IMG/VR virus record: IMGVR_UViG_3300025131_000250
Span: 1 to 31,179 of that record
Reading direction: 5' to 3' (one strand)
Source: a virus
DNA: 31,179 nucleotides
The notes under the pieces were generated by a model, which saw nothing but the letters and a program-made list of their open reading frames with translations, made no database searches and was not told where the DNA came from. The number at the start of each line of letters is the position of its first letter. The first letter of the stretch is position 1. The position numbers and the translations under genes are program-made. This document shows, piece after piece, positions 7,381-15,836 of the stretch.

Positions 7381-9394
7381 CGGGTATGCTTCCCTCCTCT
7401 GATGAATTTATCTCAGAGATTATAATCCCTTTATTACTTATCCTGCTCTCAAGTGATTTTAATGTAGATCTTATCTGTGATGTCATTTGTGTGTGATTTT
7501 TTATCTTTTCATTAAAGAAATTTGATAAAAATTCATCTTCTGTCAATTTTGGAATTTTTGCTACATTTCTAAGCGGGTTTTTAGAGTCACTGTTTCTTTG
7601 ATATTGGGCATTTTTTCTTCCAAATGGATGAAAAAGAGAGTCTGATGCATCCTTTCTATCATGACTATGATCTGGTGCCATTTGTGGAGATCTTCTTCTT
7701 CTAGGTGAGTTCCATATCACCTCTTTCTCTGCCGGCGTTAACTCTTTATCCTCCTCATCATCGTCGTCGTCTTCATCATCGACTATGACCTCAGATAATC
7801 TATCAACAGTATTTTGAGCCCTTATGGGTGCATTAACATCTGATATGGATAGGCCCGATATATCTATGCTTTCATCTCCTGTTAAAAGGCCTAGCTGATC
7901 CTTATTTCTTGTGTCACCTGCCAGTTCCATTTCTGCTGGTACGGGTTCCTCAACTGCTGCGTCTGCGATTGCCTCTTCTTCTGCACCCGGTAGTCGAACT
8001 GCTTCAATTTCCAGATCTTGTTCTTTATCTACAATTCTCTGATCAAGAATCTGATCAAGAACCTCATCTGTCATATTAAAGATATTCTTTCTTATCCAGT
8101 CTCTACTAACAAGCCCCTCAACACCCACGGCAGATGTAGCTATTTCGAATCTTGTTCTATATAATTCCAGCTTCTGCTGTTGTGCAATTGTAGAAGGATT
8201 TGATAATTGAAGAGTAAAATCAAGAATATCCTCTCCCTCAAATCCATTACAATATAAGTGTATTATTGCCAGCTTATTTAACTCAGCTACAACAGTTCTT
8301 TGAATCCTTGCGATCGTCCTAGAAAATCTAATATCCTCTTGAGATAGTGTTGCTTTTGCTCCCAGACCTTCATCATATCCAAGATATGCTTTTGGAATTT
8401 TTAATGCTGCAAATAGCTTTTTCTGTATATATTCAACATCTTCTATGGCAGTAGCATTTGCTCCTCCAGCAAGAGTGTCAATCTTAGTTCCTGAAGAATC
8501 ACCTCTCACAGGAAGGTAATAATCTTCATCAACAGAAAGTGGATTATATCTAAGATCAACTCTTCCTGTATCTTTATCTACGACCTGTGCTTTCTTTAAT
8601 GTGGCTTGTACCTGCTCCATATAGTTTGGAATATCCTCTGGCGGAACATTTCCAACATCTATATAGAAAACTCTTCTTTCAGGAGACCTAACTACCCTGT
8701 AAACAAGCATTGCGTCCTCTACAAGAATAAGCTGTCTCCAGATTCTTCTTGCTGCCTCGAGAACAGATGACCCATAAGGTAAAAATGCATCATTGCCCAG
8801 AATTCTCATATGACAAACTTGCCAATTTTCAAGAACCTGATTCCCCTGAGTAACCCACCTGAACCTCACTGCCATGGGATCTAGTGGATCAAACCCCTCT
8901 TCTCTCTCTACCTCATTTACAGGAATTGGAAACGCATTAATTACGCCGTGGTCTGGAGATACATCATTGAATAAAAAGAAATCTCCGTACTTACAAAGAT
9001 TTCTAACCCATGCTGTCAAATTAAATTCCACATTTAAAGTATCATAAAATAATTCATCAAGTAATCTTTGAATCGTTGGATTTTCTGAATATATGTGAAG
9101 GACTGATCCTTTTTCATCTGCAGAAACTGTCTCCTCAGCGTATATGTCTAGAGCTGAACTTATCTCTGGTGTATATTCCATCTCAGAGAAGTCTGAATAT
9201 CTAGCCATCCTATCATATGTTCCATATGCACTCATTGCTGTGCTATAGACATGGCTCTGGGTCTTTCTAAAGACCTCGAATGCAGACGTTTGCTTGGATG
9301 ACTTGCTAAAGTCACGTACCTTTCTCTTTATGACAGGCCCGCTTCTAAACAGCTGTGTTAGACGTCTAAATAATGTTTGGCTTTCCTGTGCCAC
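7364..9394 (-). CDS. 20: Portal protein, T4 gp20-like, with long acidic C-terminal extension
   Basis: This is the dodecameric vertex ring through which DNA enters and the neck attaches. It has 676 residues against 524 in T4. Typical gp20 features are the N-terminal wing around YSDFSEMEYTPEISSALDIY, a middle with VVRSPERRVFYIDVGN, and the stem/crown region DVEYIQKKLFAALKIPKAYLG followed by LSQEDIRFSRTIARIQR. Beyond about residue 500 comes an extension absent from T4, with an Asp/Glu run at about residues 535-549 (bases 7748-7790) and a basic RRRRSPQ patch with His and Ser. The start is GTG (9392-9394) with AGGA just upstream. It follows the terminase stop by 8 bases and overlaps the next gene by 17. 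Confidence 0.94.
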   Translation of the reverse strand: MAQESQTLFRRLTQLFRSGPVIKRKVRDFSKSSKQTSAFEVFRKTQSHVYSTAMSAYGTYDRMARYSDFSEMEYTPEISSALDIYAEETVSADEKGSVLHIYSENPTIQRLLDELFYDTLNVEFNLTAWVRNLCKYGDFFLFNDVSPDHGVINAFPIPVNEVEREEGFDPLDPMAVRFRWVTQGNQVLENWQVCHMRILGNDAFLPYGSSVLEAARRIWRQLILVEDAMLVYRVVRSPERRVFYIDVGNVPPEDIPNYMEQVQATLKKAQVVDKDTGRVDLRYNPLSVDEDYYLPVRGDSSGTKIDTLAGGANATAIEDVEYIQKKLFAALKIPKAYLGYDEGLGAKATLSQEDIRFSRTIARIQRTVVAELNKLAIIHLYCNGFEGEDILDFTLQLSNPSTIAQQQKLELYRTRFEIATSAVGVEGLVSRDWIRKNIFNMTDEVLDQILDQRIVDKEQDLEIEAVRLPGAEEEAIADAAVEEPVPAEMELAGDTRNKDQLGLLTGDESIDISGLSISDVNAPIRAQNTVDRLSEVIVDDEDDDDDEEDKELTPAEKEVIWNSPRRRRSPQMAPDHSHDRKDASDSLFHPFGRKNAQYQRNSDSKNPLRNVAKIPKLTEDEFLSNFFNEKIKNHTQMTSQIRSTLKSLESRISNKGIIISEINSSEEGSIPDAEES

Positions 9395-9402
9395 CTAAAT
9401 CC

Positions 9403-11028
9403 TCACTTATAAATCCAGTCAAATTCTTTTGCTAGCCTCATCTTGCTATTCCACCCTGCAGATAAAGAATTTTTTCTCTTATTTTCAGATCCTTCCTTAG
9501 GATTTCTAGATGGAGCACTATGAGGTCTTCCCTCTGTTATCGCACCAGGCATATCATCATACGAATTTCTTGTCATTTTCATACTTTTAAGCATAGCATC
9601 ATTTAGCTCCTTTGAATGCTTGCTATGATCAGATGAGCTATCAAATAGCCACATTCCAATTGCAAAGCTTATTACAAGATCGTCGTTATACCCTTTCATT
9701 GCCTTCGCTTTGTTTCCAGCCCACGTGAAAGTCTTTAGTTCCTCATAAAATCTACTTGAATATATCTTAACATTTTTATTTCTAATTGTCTCTTCTAATT
9801 TAGATAATATTAAATTTCTAGTCTTTCCGCTCGTTGTAAAACCTGCTATATCACTATCTTTTGTTGGAACATAGTTTCCTATAAATACAGACTTTCTTTT
9901 CTTATGATACAGGTTTGGATAATCAAGATCCTTTAGCTTAATAATTGTAGCGAATCCATAGCTATTATTTTCAGGACAAAGAAGCGCATCGTTATATTTT
10001 TTTCCAAATTCAAATAATAATTCTCCAAATCTATCGGGAGGAATTTTTCCTCTATACTCTGCAACACACTCTCCTTCTCCGACATCAATGACGTGAAAAG
10101 TTGAAAAATCCTTAGAATCTCCCCTTGCAACATCAGCAGATATAATATAGGAATGTTCTGACAGTGCATGCTTCCATACCCACACATTCATATCATGCCC
10201 TGCTCTTTCTATAGGAGATTTACACATTTCTCTTACCCACTCTATATCTCCGGGTGTTAGAAATGTTTCTCCTGATGAGGCAAAGTCACACAGATACTCT
10301 TGAGAAATCTGTCTATGTGATAAATTTTTGGTCGTCTTATCAAACCAGTCCTGACCTCTCTCAGGATGAACATCCCATTGAAGCTTAACTGAGATAAATT
10401 CATTAGATCGCTTCTCTGCGTCTGTGTAGAGTTTATAATACTGTCCGCCCACACCATTTGGAGTTGAAAGAAGTATTACGCGCCCACCTGTGGAAACTGT
10501 GGGGTATAGCCCAGTCCACAGCGTATCAAAATCTCTAACAAATGCTGCTTCATCAACAATTAATAGAGATAGTGCTTCTGATCGACCTGCGTCATCAGAT
10601 GTAGGAATCGCCTTTATAGATGATCCATGGCTAAACTCTATAAGCTGCTTATTATTTGTGACTATTTCTGGAAGAACTATCCACTTTGGAAGACTTCTAA
10701 TCATAGTCTTAACCTTGGTAATAAAGTTTTGTGCGACGCTTAGCTTTGTTGCAATAATAAGAATATTCTTGTCTTTTTGAAATAGGGCCATCCATACCGC
10801 ATATGCTGCAACAAGTGTAGACATTCCAAGCTGTCGTGACTTTAATATAATTGTAAATCTATTTTCCAAGAATGTCTCAACACAATCATCTTGAAAATCA
10901 TAAGTATCAAATCCTATTAGACCCCTAACTGGGTGCTGTATCTTAAGATAGGAATTGAAAAAATACACAGGATCCTTACCAGATTTGATAATCTCCGATA
11001 CCTGCCTAGATTTATTGACCCTTGACAT
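9403..11028 (-). CDS. terL: Terminase large subunit, T4 gp17-like
   Basis: This is the packaging motor ATPase and headful nuclease that docks on the portal, 541 residues against 610 for T4 gp17. ATPase motifs: Walker A-like KSRQLGMST (residues 63-71), Walker B LLIVDE (D159, E160) and coupling motif LLSTPNG (187-193). The RNase H-fold nuclease shows SADVARGD (D299), CPENNSYG (E353) and GYNDDLV (D449/D450), as in the D-E-D triad of gp17. The Walker A position usually held by Lys before S/T is Met. A Lys at the start of the motif (K63) may replace it, as in other terminases with deviant Walker A motifs. The ATG overlaps the stop of the upstream 126-residue gene in a TAATG arrangement. No small terminase was recognised in the window. 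Confidence 0.96.
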   Translation of the reverse strand: MSRVNKSRQVSEIIKSGKDPVYFFNSYLKIQHPVRGLIGFDTYDFQDDCVETFLENRFTIILKSRQLGMSTLVAAYAVWMALFQKDKNILIIATKLSVAQNFITKVKTMIRSLPKWIVLPEIVTNNKQLIEFSHGSSIKAIPTSDDAGRSEALSLLIVDEAAFVRDFDTLWTGLYPTVSTGGRVILLSTPNGVGGQYYKLYTDAEKRSNEFISVKLQWDVHPERGQDWFDKTTKNLSHRQISQEYLCDFASSGETFLTPGDIEWVREMCKSPIERAGHDMNVWVWKHALSEHSYIISADVARGDSKDFSTFHVIDVGEGECVAEYRGKIPPDRFGELLFEFGKKYNDALLCPENNSYGFATIIKLKDLDYPNLYHKKRKSVFIGNYVPTKDSDIAGFTTSGKTRNLILSKLEETIRNKNVKIYSSRFYEELKTFTWAGNKAKAMKGYNDDLVISFAIGMWLFDSSSDHSKHSKELNDAMLKSMKMTRNSYDDMPGAITEGRPHSAPSRNPKEGSENKRKNSLSAGWNSKMRLAKEFDWIYK

Positions 11029-11408
11029 TATTCACATTTAAAATTGGTAAATCTTCTATAGTATGCAGTTTTTCTTGGTGTGAAGGGTGAAGATGTTATC
11101 ATCTCAACACTATCACTTGTTCCTAAGCTTTTAGCGCTTAATGATCTTCCCGATCCCTCTTTAAACTGCCTTTTTACATTCTTCATAAATTCATTTGTAA
11201 TTTTTATAGATTCATCTTCAAACACTCTTACCTGATCTCTTAGGTTTCTTTCTGATGCTAGGTGAACAACTGTGACATACGAAACAGAAAGTGTGTCACC
11301 AGAAAGTGAAGCCTTAACAGACATTGTTGGAGATGAAATTGTTGAACTTTTTCCCCATGTTGAATCTAAAATTTGACCAAGAACGTTAACTTCTTCAGTA
11401 CTAAACAT
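11028..11408 (-). CDS. Hypothetical protein immediately upstream of terminase (126 aa)
   Basis: Unrecognised family. The N-terminal part (EEVNVLGQILDSTWG) is helical, then comes a beta-looking region (VKASLSGDTLSVSYVTVVHL), a helix with charged residues, and a C-terminal TPRKTAYYRR motif. An AGGAG ribosome site lies just before the ATG. Its stop overlaps the terminase start by one base, so the two are translationally coupled. That position is where a small terminase subunit is often found, but I see no clear helix-turn-helix or coiled coil to support this. A packaging, neck or tail-completion function is equally possible. Confidence 0.85.
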   Translation of the reverse strand: MFSTEEVNVLGQILDSTWGKSSTISSPTMSVKASLSGDTLSVSYVTVVHLASERNLRDQVRVFEDESIKITNEFMKNVKRQFKEGSGRSLSAKSLGTSDSVEMITSSPFTPRKTAYYRRFTNFKCE

Positions 11409-11435
11409 AATAACTCCTGTTACTAATTATTGTGA

Positions 11436-11753
11436 TCATTCAAAAATAAAAAATGAAGATGCCTGTTTTATTATTTCTTTATGAGATAAAACTTCCTCAT
11501 CTGACGGTCTCCAGCCTGATAACCACTTTTCTCTCATAGGTTCAGCCCATTTCATTCCACATTCAGAACAACACTTGAATCTTCTAATATAACTATAATC
11601 ATCCGCTGTATTCATTGTAATTTGGCATACTGGACAAAATAGATAAGATTTTTCTTCTCTATCTTCTGTTATTATCACAAACTTATCTCTATACTCATAT
11701 TTCTTTCCCGAGCTTGATTCTTTAAGGATGGGAAACTTTTGTATTTTTTTCAT
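11436..11753 (-). CDS. Small zinc-ribbon protein overlapping the Rad50-like gene (105 aa)
   Basis: Two CxxC knuckles are visible, C40-P-V-C43 and C62-S-E-C65, about 18 residues apart. They fit a four-Cys zinc ribbon or rubredoxin-like fold, followed by a Trp-rich stretch (MKWAEPMREKWLSGW). The first 10 or so codons overlap the end of the Mre11-Rad50 fusion gene by 32 bases in another frame. Both sequences are coherent there, and the overlap suggests coupled translation. The protein could bind DNA, RNA polymerase or a partner of the recombination complex. None of these can be chosen from sequence alone. Confidence 0.8.
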   Translation of the reverse strand: MKKIQKFPILKESSSGKKYEYRDKFVIITEDREEKSYLFCPVCQITMNTADDYSYIRRFKCCSECGMKWAEPMREKWLSGWRPSDEEVLSHKEIIKQASSFFIFE

Positions 11754-14700
11754 TCTTAATTATCTCCAAAGAGTTGTCTACTATATCTTTAATTTCATCC
11801 ACATGAGATATTATTATAATATTTCTAAACCATTTTTTAAGAGACTCTAATAGTCTACTGCATGCAGCGATATTTGTCTCATCAAGTGCACCAAATCCCT
11901 CATCAATAATTAGCATGTTCGTCTTAGTTAATGATGATACATTAATGAGAGCAACTCTTATTGCAAGAGAAGACATCATCTTCTCCATTCCAGAGGCTAG
12001 TTCAATAACCCTTCTACTATCTCCGTAATCTATAAAAACATCCATCGCATTTGTATCTATGTCTGCCTCTAGCTCAACAGTAAACCCCACAACACCTTGT
12101 AAAATTCTTGAAATTTCAGCATTAATTAAGGGAAGCTGTGACATCATTATCTGAAGAGGTATACCTTTCTTAGACACAGCTTGCATAAAAAGATCATATG
12201 TTCTTAAATCTATCTTGACTTTTTCAAATTCTTTTCTCTTATTTTCCATATCAGAGACCTGGACTCTAAGGCTTGCCACATCTTCAAATAGACCTAATCT
12301 TTTCTTATCAATTCTTTGTATCTCATCTTCTAGAAGTATTATATTTGATCTAATAACTGATGCTGGATTTTCTTCATCCCTAACTAGCCTAGATGACATG
12401 CCATCTAAAATAGAAGATTCTCTTGACAGGCTTGATTCTAGCTGGCCCATCTCATTTTCAATATTATTATGTCTAACTATCAATGATGAGATTTGAACAG
12501 ATAAATCTGACTGTTTTTTAATCATTGCGTTGTATTTTTTAATTTTTTTCTCAACATTCTCACTTAAAATTGATTCAAAGGATATCTTTGCATCTCTTAA
12601 GGATGAAATAGATCTTTGTACTACCTCTCTCTGATCATTTATTATCTTCTTATCTCTATGTGAATCTTTAATAAATTTACAAGTTGGAAACTTGTCTCCA
12701 CAAGGAACCTCTCCTAATTTTTTGATGGAGCCCACTTGGCGATCAAGCTCTCTTTTATTTTTTTCAAGCTGATGATCTAAATCAATAACTGCTCTATCAA
12801 GTTCTTTTTGAATCTCAATCTTCATCTGTAGATCTTTTATAGAAAAGTCTGACTTTACCTGTTCTATTTTTGAATATCTTTTTTGCCTTAAAGCCACCTC
12901 ACTGGTGATCTCTTCTTCCTTGTCTTTTAAGCTTTCTATATCTTTTTTATATCTTGAAACTATTTTTTTCTGGGCTTTGAGTTCTGACACTGTTATGATA
13001 TCCGGATTGTCGGATGTAGCTAATTGAATATTGAGATCCTTTAGTGTGGTTCTTTTTTCAAATATATCTTTTTCAAGCAGCTCTATCTTCTCATCATTTT
13101 CAATTAAATAAAACTTAATATTATCAATTTCCTCATCCCAGTCTATATCTGGATATGATTTTACTTTATTTCTTATATCATATGACTCTATCTTTGCTAT
13201 TTCGTGCATCTTTTCAAACACACCCAGGTCGAGAAATTTTGTTAAAATCATTTTTCTTGATGTGGCGCCTTCTTTAACAAAAGTGCTCATCTCCCCTTGA
13301 GATGCTAGCGATGTCATTAAGAAATCATCAGCTGTCCCAATAAGCTTTCTTAGAATCTTTTCTGTTTCTCTTCTTTGCTCCTCAGTGATATCCTCCTCGA
13401 TATCTCCCAAATTATTTAATTTGTATAGATTTAAAGAAGTTGATGCATAAATCTCTCCCTTTCTTGTCTGGTGTTTTATTGTTGATCTTATGATCCTATA
13501 GGGGTCACCATTTAAATTTATATCAACTACAGCCCTGGCGCTATTTTTTCTATTATTGATTATGTGAATATTTTTAATAGATCCTCTATCTGTTGTATTA
13601 AATAGACCATACATCAATGATCCAATTATAGATGACTTTCCTTTTGCATTTTTTCCAAAAATACCTGTTATCCCAGGAAGATTTTCAAAATTAACAATAT
13701 TTTCATTTCCATACGAGAATAAGTTATCAAATCCCAGTGAATTAATTTCCCACCTGGTGTTTCTTAGAGTATCTTCTTCCCTCGTCACCTGTGACATGTA
13801 TTTTTCTATTAGCTCATCAAATTTTTCAAAATATTTTTCATTTAATTTTCCATCTCTGTAGTACTCTCTAATTAATTTTTTATGAGTCTTTCCATCTCTA
13901 AGATTCTCCTTATTAAATGTTCCAGAGGCTGTCTTTATCTTGGACGCATCAAATGTTGACTCTGACTTGAAGACTACCTCTGTGGCCTCTTTGACTCTCA
14001 TTAGCTCATATTGTAATTGCTTACTATCTGCCTGAGCTATAACACTATCTGATTTTACTCTAAACCTTGAACAATTGGGATATTTGTCAGCTTCATCTAG
14101 TGTCTTTTCAACAGATCCCTTCCAGCATATTGTTATAAATGGATTCAAATGTTGTATTTCATAAAATTTGCTATTAAATGAGTTTTTATTTTCAATATCC
14201 CAGAATAAAAATCCTTTTCCTGTATCTTCACCATAATTTTGCTGTATAGATGATCCGCAGTATGCTATAGTTTTTTTATTGTCTAAATACTGTCTTTTGT
14301 GTATGTCTCCTAGAAGTGTGAAATCAAAATCACTAAAAAAATCAACAGTTATATCTCCATCTATCTCCCAGTTAATATCAGTTGTTGAACCCCACACAGC
14401 ACCATGAAATAATGCAATATTTATTTCGCCTTCAATAGGTTTAACATTCTGCCATCCTTCCTCATCAAAACATGAAAAAACACACCAATTATATCCAGGA
14501 ATACCTGTCGGATATGTTCCTGACCTTTTATAAAGAAAGATATTTGGATCATCTAATGCAGAGAGTATGGGAGATATCGCATCTTGTCTATCTGTATTGT
14601 GTTGTAATCCATCGTGGTTACCAAGAATGACATGCACAGGTGCTATCCTAGACATCTCTGTAAACCACCAACAGAGACTGTCTATCAGCTCTGGAGATAT

Positions 14701-14856
14701 CCCTTGGGTCTTACTGTGTACAATATCACCCCCAAGATAAATTACATCTGGAGACAACTCTCTTATCTTTTCAAAGGCGTCAGAAAATGACTCTTTATAC
14801 TCACTATGACGAGACAGCCCCCTCCAGTGAATATCAGCTAAATGAACAATTTTCAT
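11722..14856 (-). CDS. Single-chain Mre11-Rad50 (SbcD-SbcC; T4 gp47-gp46) fusion
   Basis: One 1044-residue frame joins a nuclease and an SMC-like ATPase that are separate in T4 (gp47, 339; gp46, 560). Residues 1 to about 350 carry the metallophosphoesterase motifs D8-I-H10, GGD (D44), GNHD (N80-H81), H151 and GDIHKR (D184, H186). Residues about 368-1044 carry Rad50 motifs: Walker A GKNAKGKS (401-408), Q-loop ASQGE (Q520), long coiled coils (about 560-900) with a central CGDKFPTC hook (C719, C726), signature ASGMEKMM (954-961), Walker B MLIIDEGFGALDE (981-993) and switch His in ISHVDE (H1018). All catalytic residues appear intact, so both activities are predicted. The complex processes DNA ends and feeds recombination-dependent replication. 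The ATG overlaps the primase stop (ATGA). Confidence 0.95.
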   Translation of the reverse strand: MKIVHLADIHWRGLSRHSEYKESFSDAFEKIRELSPDVIYLGGDIVHSKTQGISPELIDSLCWWFTEMSRIAPVHVILGNHDGLQHNTDRQDAISPILSALDDPNIFLYKRSGTYPTGIPGYNWCVFSCFDEEGWQNVKPIEGEINIALFHGAVWGSTTDINWEIDGDITVDFFSDFDFTLLGDIHKRQYLDNKKTIAYCGSSIQQNYGEDTGKGFLFWDIENKNSFNSKFYEIQHLNPFITICWKGSVEKTLDEADKYPNCSRFRVKSDSVIAQADSKQLQYELMRVKEATEVVFKSESTFDASKIKTASGTFNKENLRDGKTHKKLIREYYRDGKLNEKYFEKFDELIEKYMSQVTREEDTLRNTRWEINSLGFDNLFSYGNENIVNFENLPGITGIFGKNAKGKSSIIGSLMYGLFNTTDRGSIKNIHIINNRKNSARAVVDINLNGDPYRIIRSTIKHQTRKGEIYASTSLNLYKLNNLGDIEEDITEEQRRETEKILRKLIGTADDFLMTSLASQGEMSTFVKEGATSRKMILTKFLDLGVFEKMHEIAKIESYDIRNKVKSYPDIDWDEEIDNIKFYLIENDEKIELLEKDIFEKRTTLKDLNIQLATSDNPDIITVSELKAQKKIVSRYKKDIESLKDKEEEITSEVALRQKRYSKIEQVKSDFSIKDLQMKIEIQKELDRAVIDLDHQLEKNKRELDRQVGSIKKLGEVPCGDKFPTCKFIKDSHRDKKIINDQREVVQRSISSLRDAKISFESILSENVEKKIKKYNAMIKKQSDLSVQISSLIVRHNNIENEMGQLESSLSRESSILDGMSSRLVRDEENPASVIRSNIILLEDEIQRIDKKRLGLFEDVASLRVQVSDMENKRKEFEKVKIDLRTYDLFMQAVSKKGIPLQIMMSQLPLINAEISRILQGVVGFTVELEADIDTNAMDVFIDYGDSRRVIELASGMEKMMSSLAIRVALINVSSLTKTNMLIIDEGFGALDETNIAACSRLLESLKKWFRNIIIISHVDEIKDIVDNSLEIIKNEKNTKVSHP

Positions 14857-15806
14857 ACCAGCGTCCCTATCTTACCGACAAGAGATAAATCTCTAGACCA
14901 GAATATTGAATTTTTTCTTCTTTCTTTAAACTCATCTTTTGTCATTTCTCCTACATCTTGAAAATCACCCAGATCTATCACCCGTACATCACAGCAATAT
15001 GAGCTTAAAAGATCTGCATATTTTCTAGTTTTCTTTTTCATATCAGAGTCAAGTGATAATAGAACTGGCGTTCTATTTGAAATAATTTTTTTAAAAATAT
15101 ATGATTCCTCTCTAAGCGATGATCCAAGAAGACATGTAGAATTCTGGTTACAAGAAAAAAGATCAAATGGACCCTCTACAATGGTTAATTCCTTTTTCCA
15201 GTTTAAATTAACCTCATTAAATACTATGTTCATCTTATCGGATTTTGAATTTATATATTTTGGCTTCCTATCTGGGTCTATTGACCTGGATACAAGATAA
15301 TTTAATTTGCCATCTGAATCAAATGATGGAATTATTATTCTTCTCCTATGCACACCTGTTGAAGATGTTCCTAGCCTAAAGTACCAAAAATCCTTTTTTG
15401 TGAGTCCTCTTCTAAGAAGATACCTTATGCAATCTTTAATATCTGGATCATTACTTTCAAAACTTTTACAAAGAAGAGTGAATTTTTCCGGAAGAAGCAC
15501 GTTAAAGCTATCATCTTCTCTCTCTAGATTATTGCATCCCTGATCATCCTTTAAAAATCTCTCCCTATACCTGTGTGCTACATCGTGACTAAAACTTTTC
15601 TTTAATATTAGAAATAGATTTCTACCTTTTGCGTCACAAACCCAGCAGTGACAGTTCCAAGTTTCCACATTAATAGAAAACTTCTTTTTTCCACTTTTAT
15701 TTTCACATACCGGACAATAGACAGCTACATTTACACCATCTCTTGCTATCTCGACTTCTCCAAAGACATGTCTTAAAAAGTCAATCTTATTTGTAAAGGT
15801 TTCCAA
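14853..15806 (-). CDS. DnaG/T4 gp61-type DNA primase
   Basis: This enzyme makes RNA primers for lagging-strand synthesis. The 317 residues are close to the 342 of T4 gp61. The N-terminal zinc-binding domain has C31-P-V-C34 and C54-W-V-C57 with K-x-F-S-I-N-x-x-x-x-x-W-x-C between. Residues about 140-200 form the RNA polymerase-like part (RRRIIIPSFDSDGKLNYLVSR). The TOPRIM motifs are IVEGPFD (E211) and LSLDSD (D253, D255). The start is TTG (15804-15806) with AAGGG just before it; no nearby in-frame ATG fits the family better. The stop overlaps the ATG of the Mre11-Rad50 fusion, so the two are coupled. No replicative helicase (gp41-like) is visible in the window. Confidence 0.92.
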   Translation of the reverse strand: METFTNKIDFLRHVFGEVEIARDGVNVAVYCPVCENKSGKKKFSINVETWNCHCWVCDAKGRNLFLILKKSFSHDVAHRYRERFLKDDQGCNNLEREDDSFNVLLPEKFTLLCKSFESNDPDIKDCIRYLLRRGLTKKDFWYFRLGTSSTGVHRRRIIIPSFDSDGKLNYLVSRSIDPDRKPKYINSKSDKMNIVFNEVNLNWKKELTIVEGPFDLFSCNQNSTCLLGSSLREESYIFKKIISNRTPVLLSLDSDMKKKTRKYADLLSSYCCDVRVIDLGDFQDVGEMTKDEFKERRKNSIFWSRDLSLVGKIGTLV

Positions 15807-15836
15807 TGTACCCTTTTAAAATATAATTCAAAAAAT

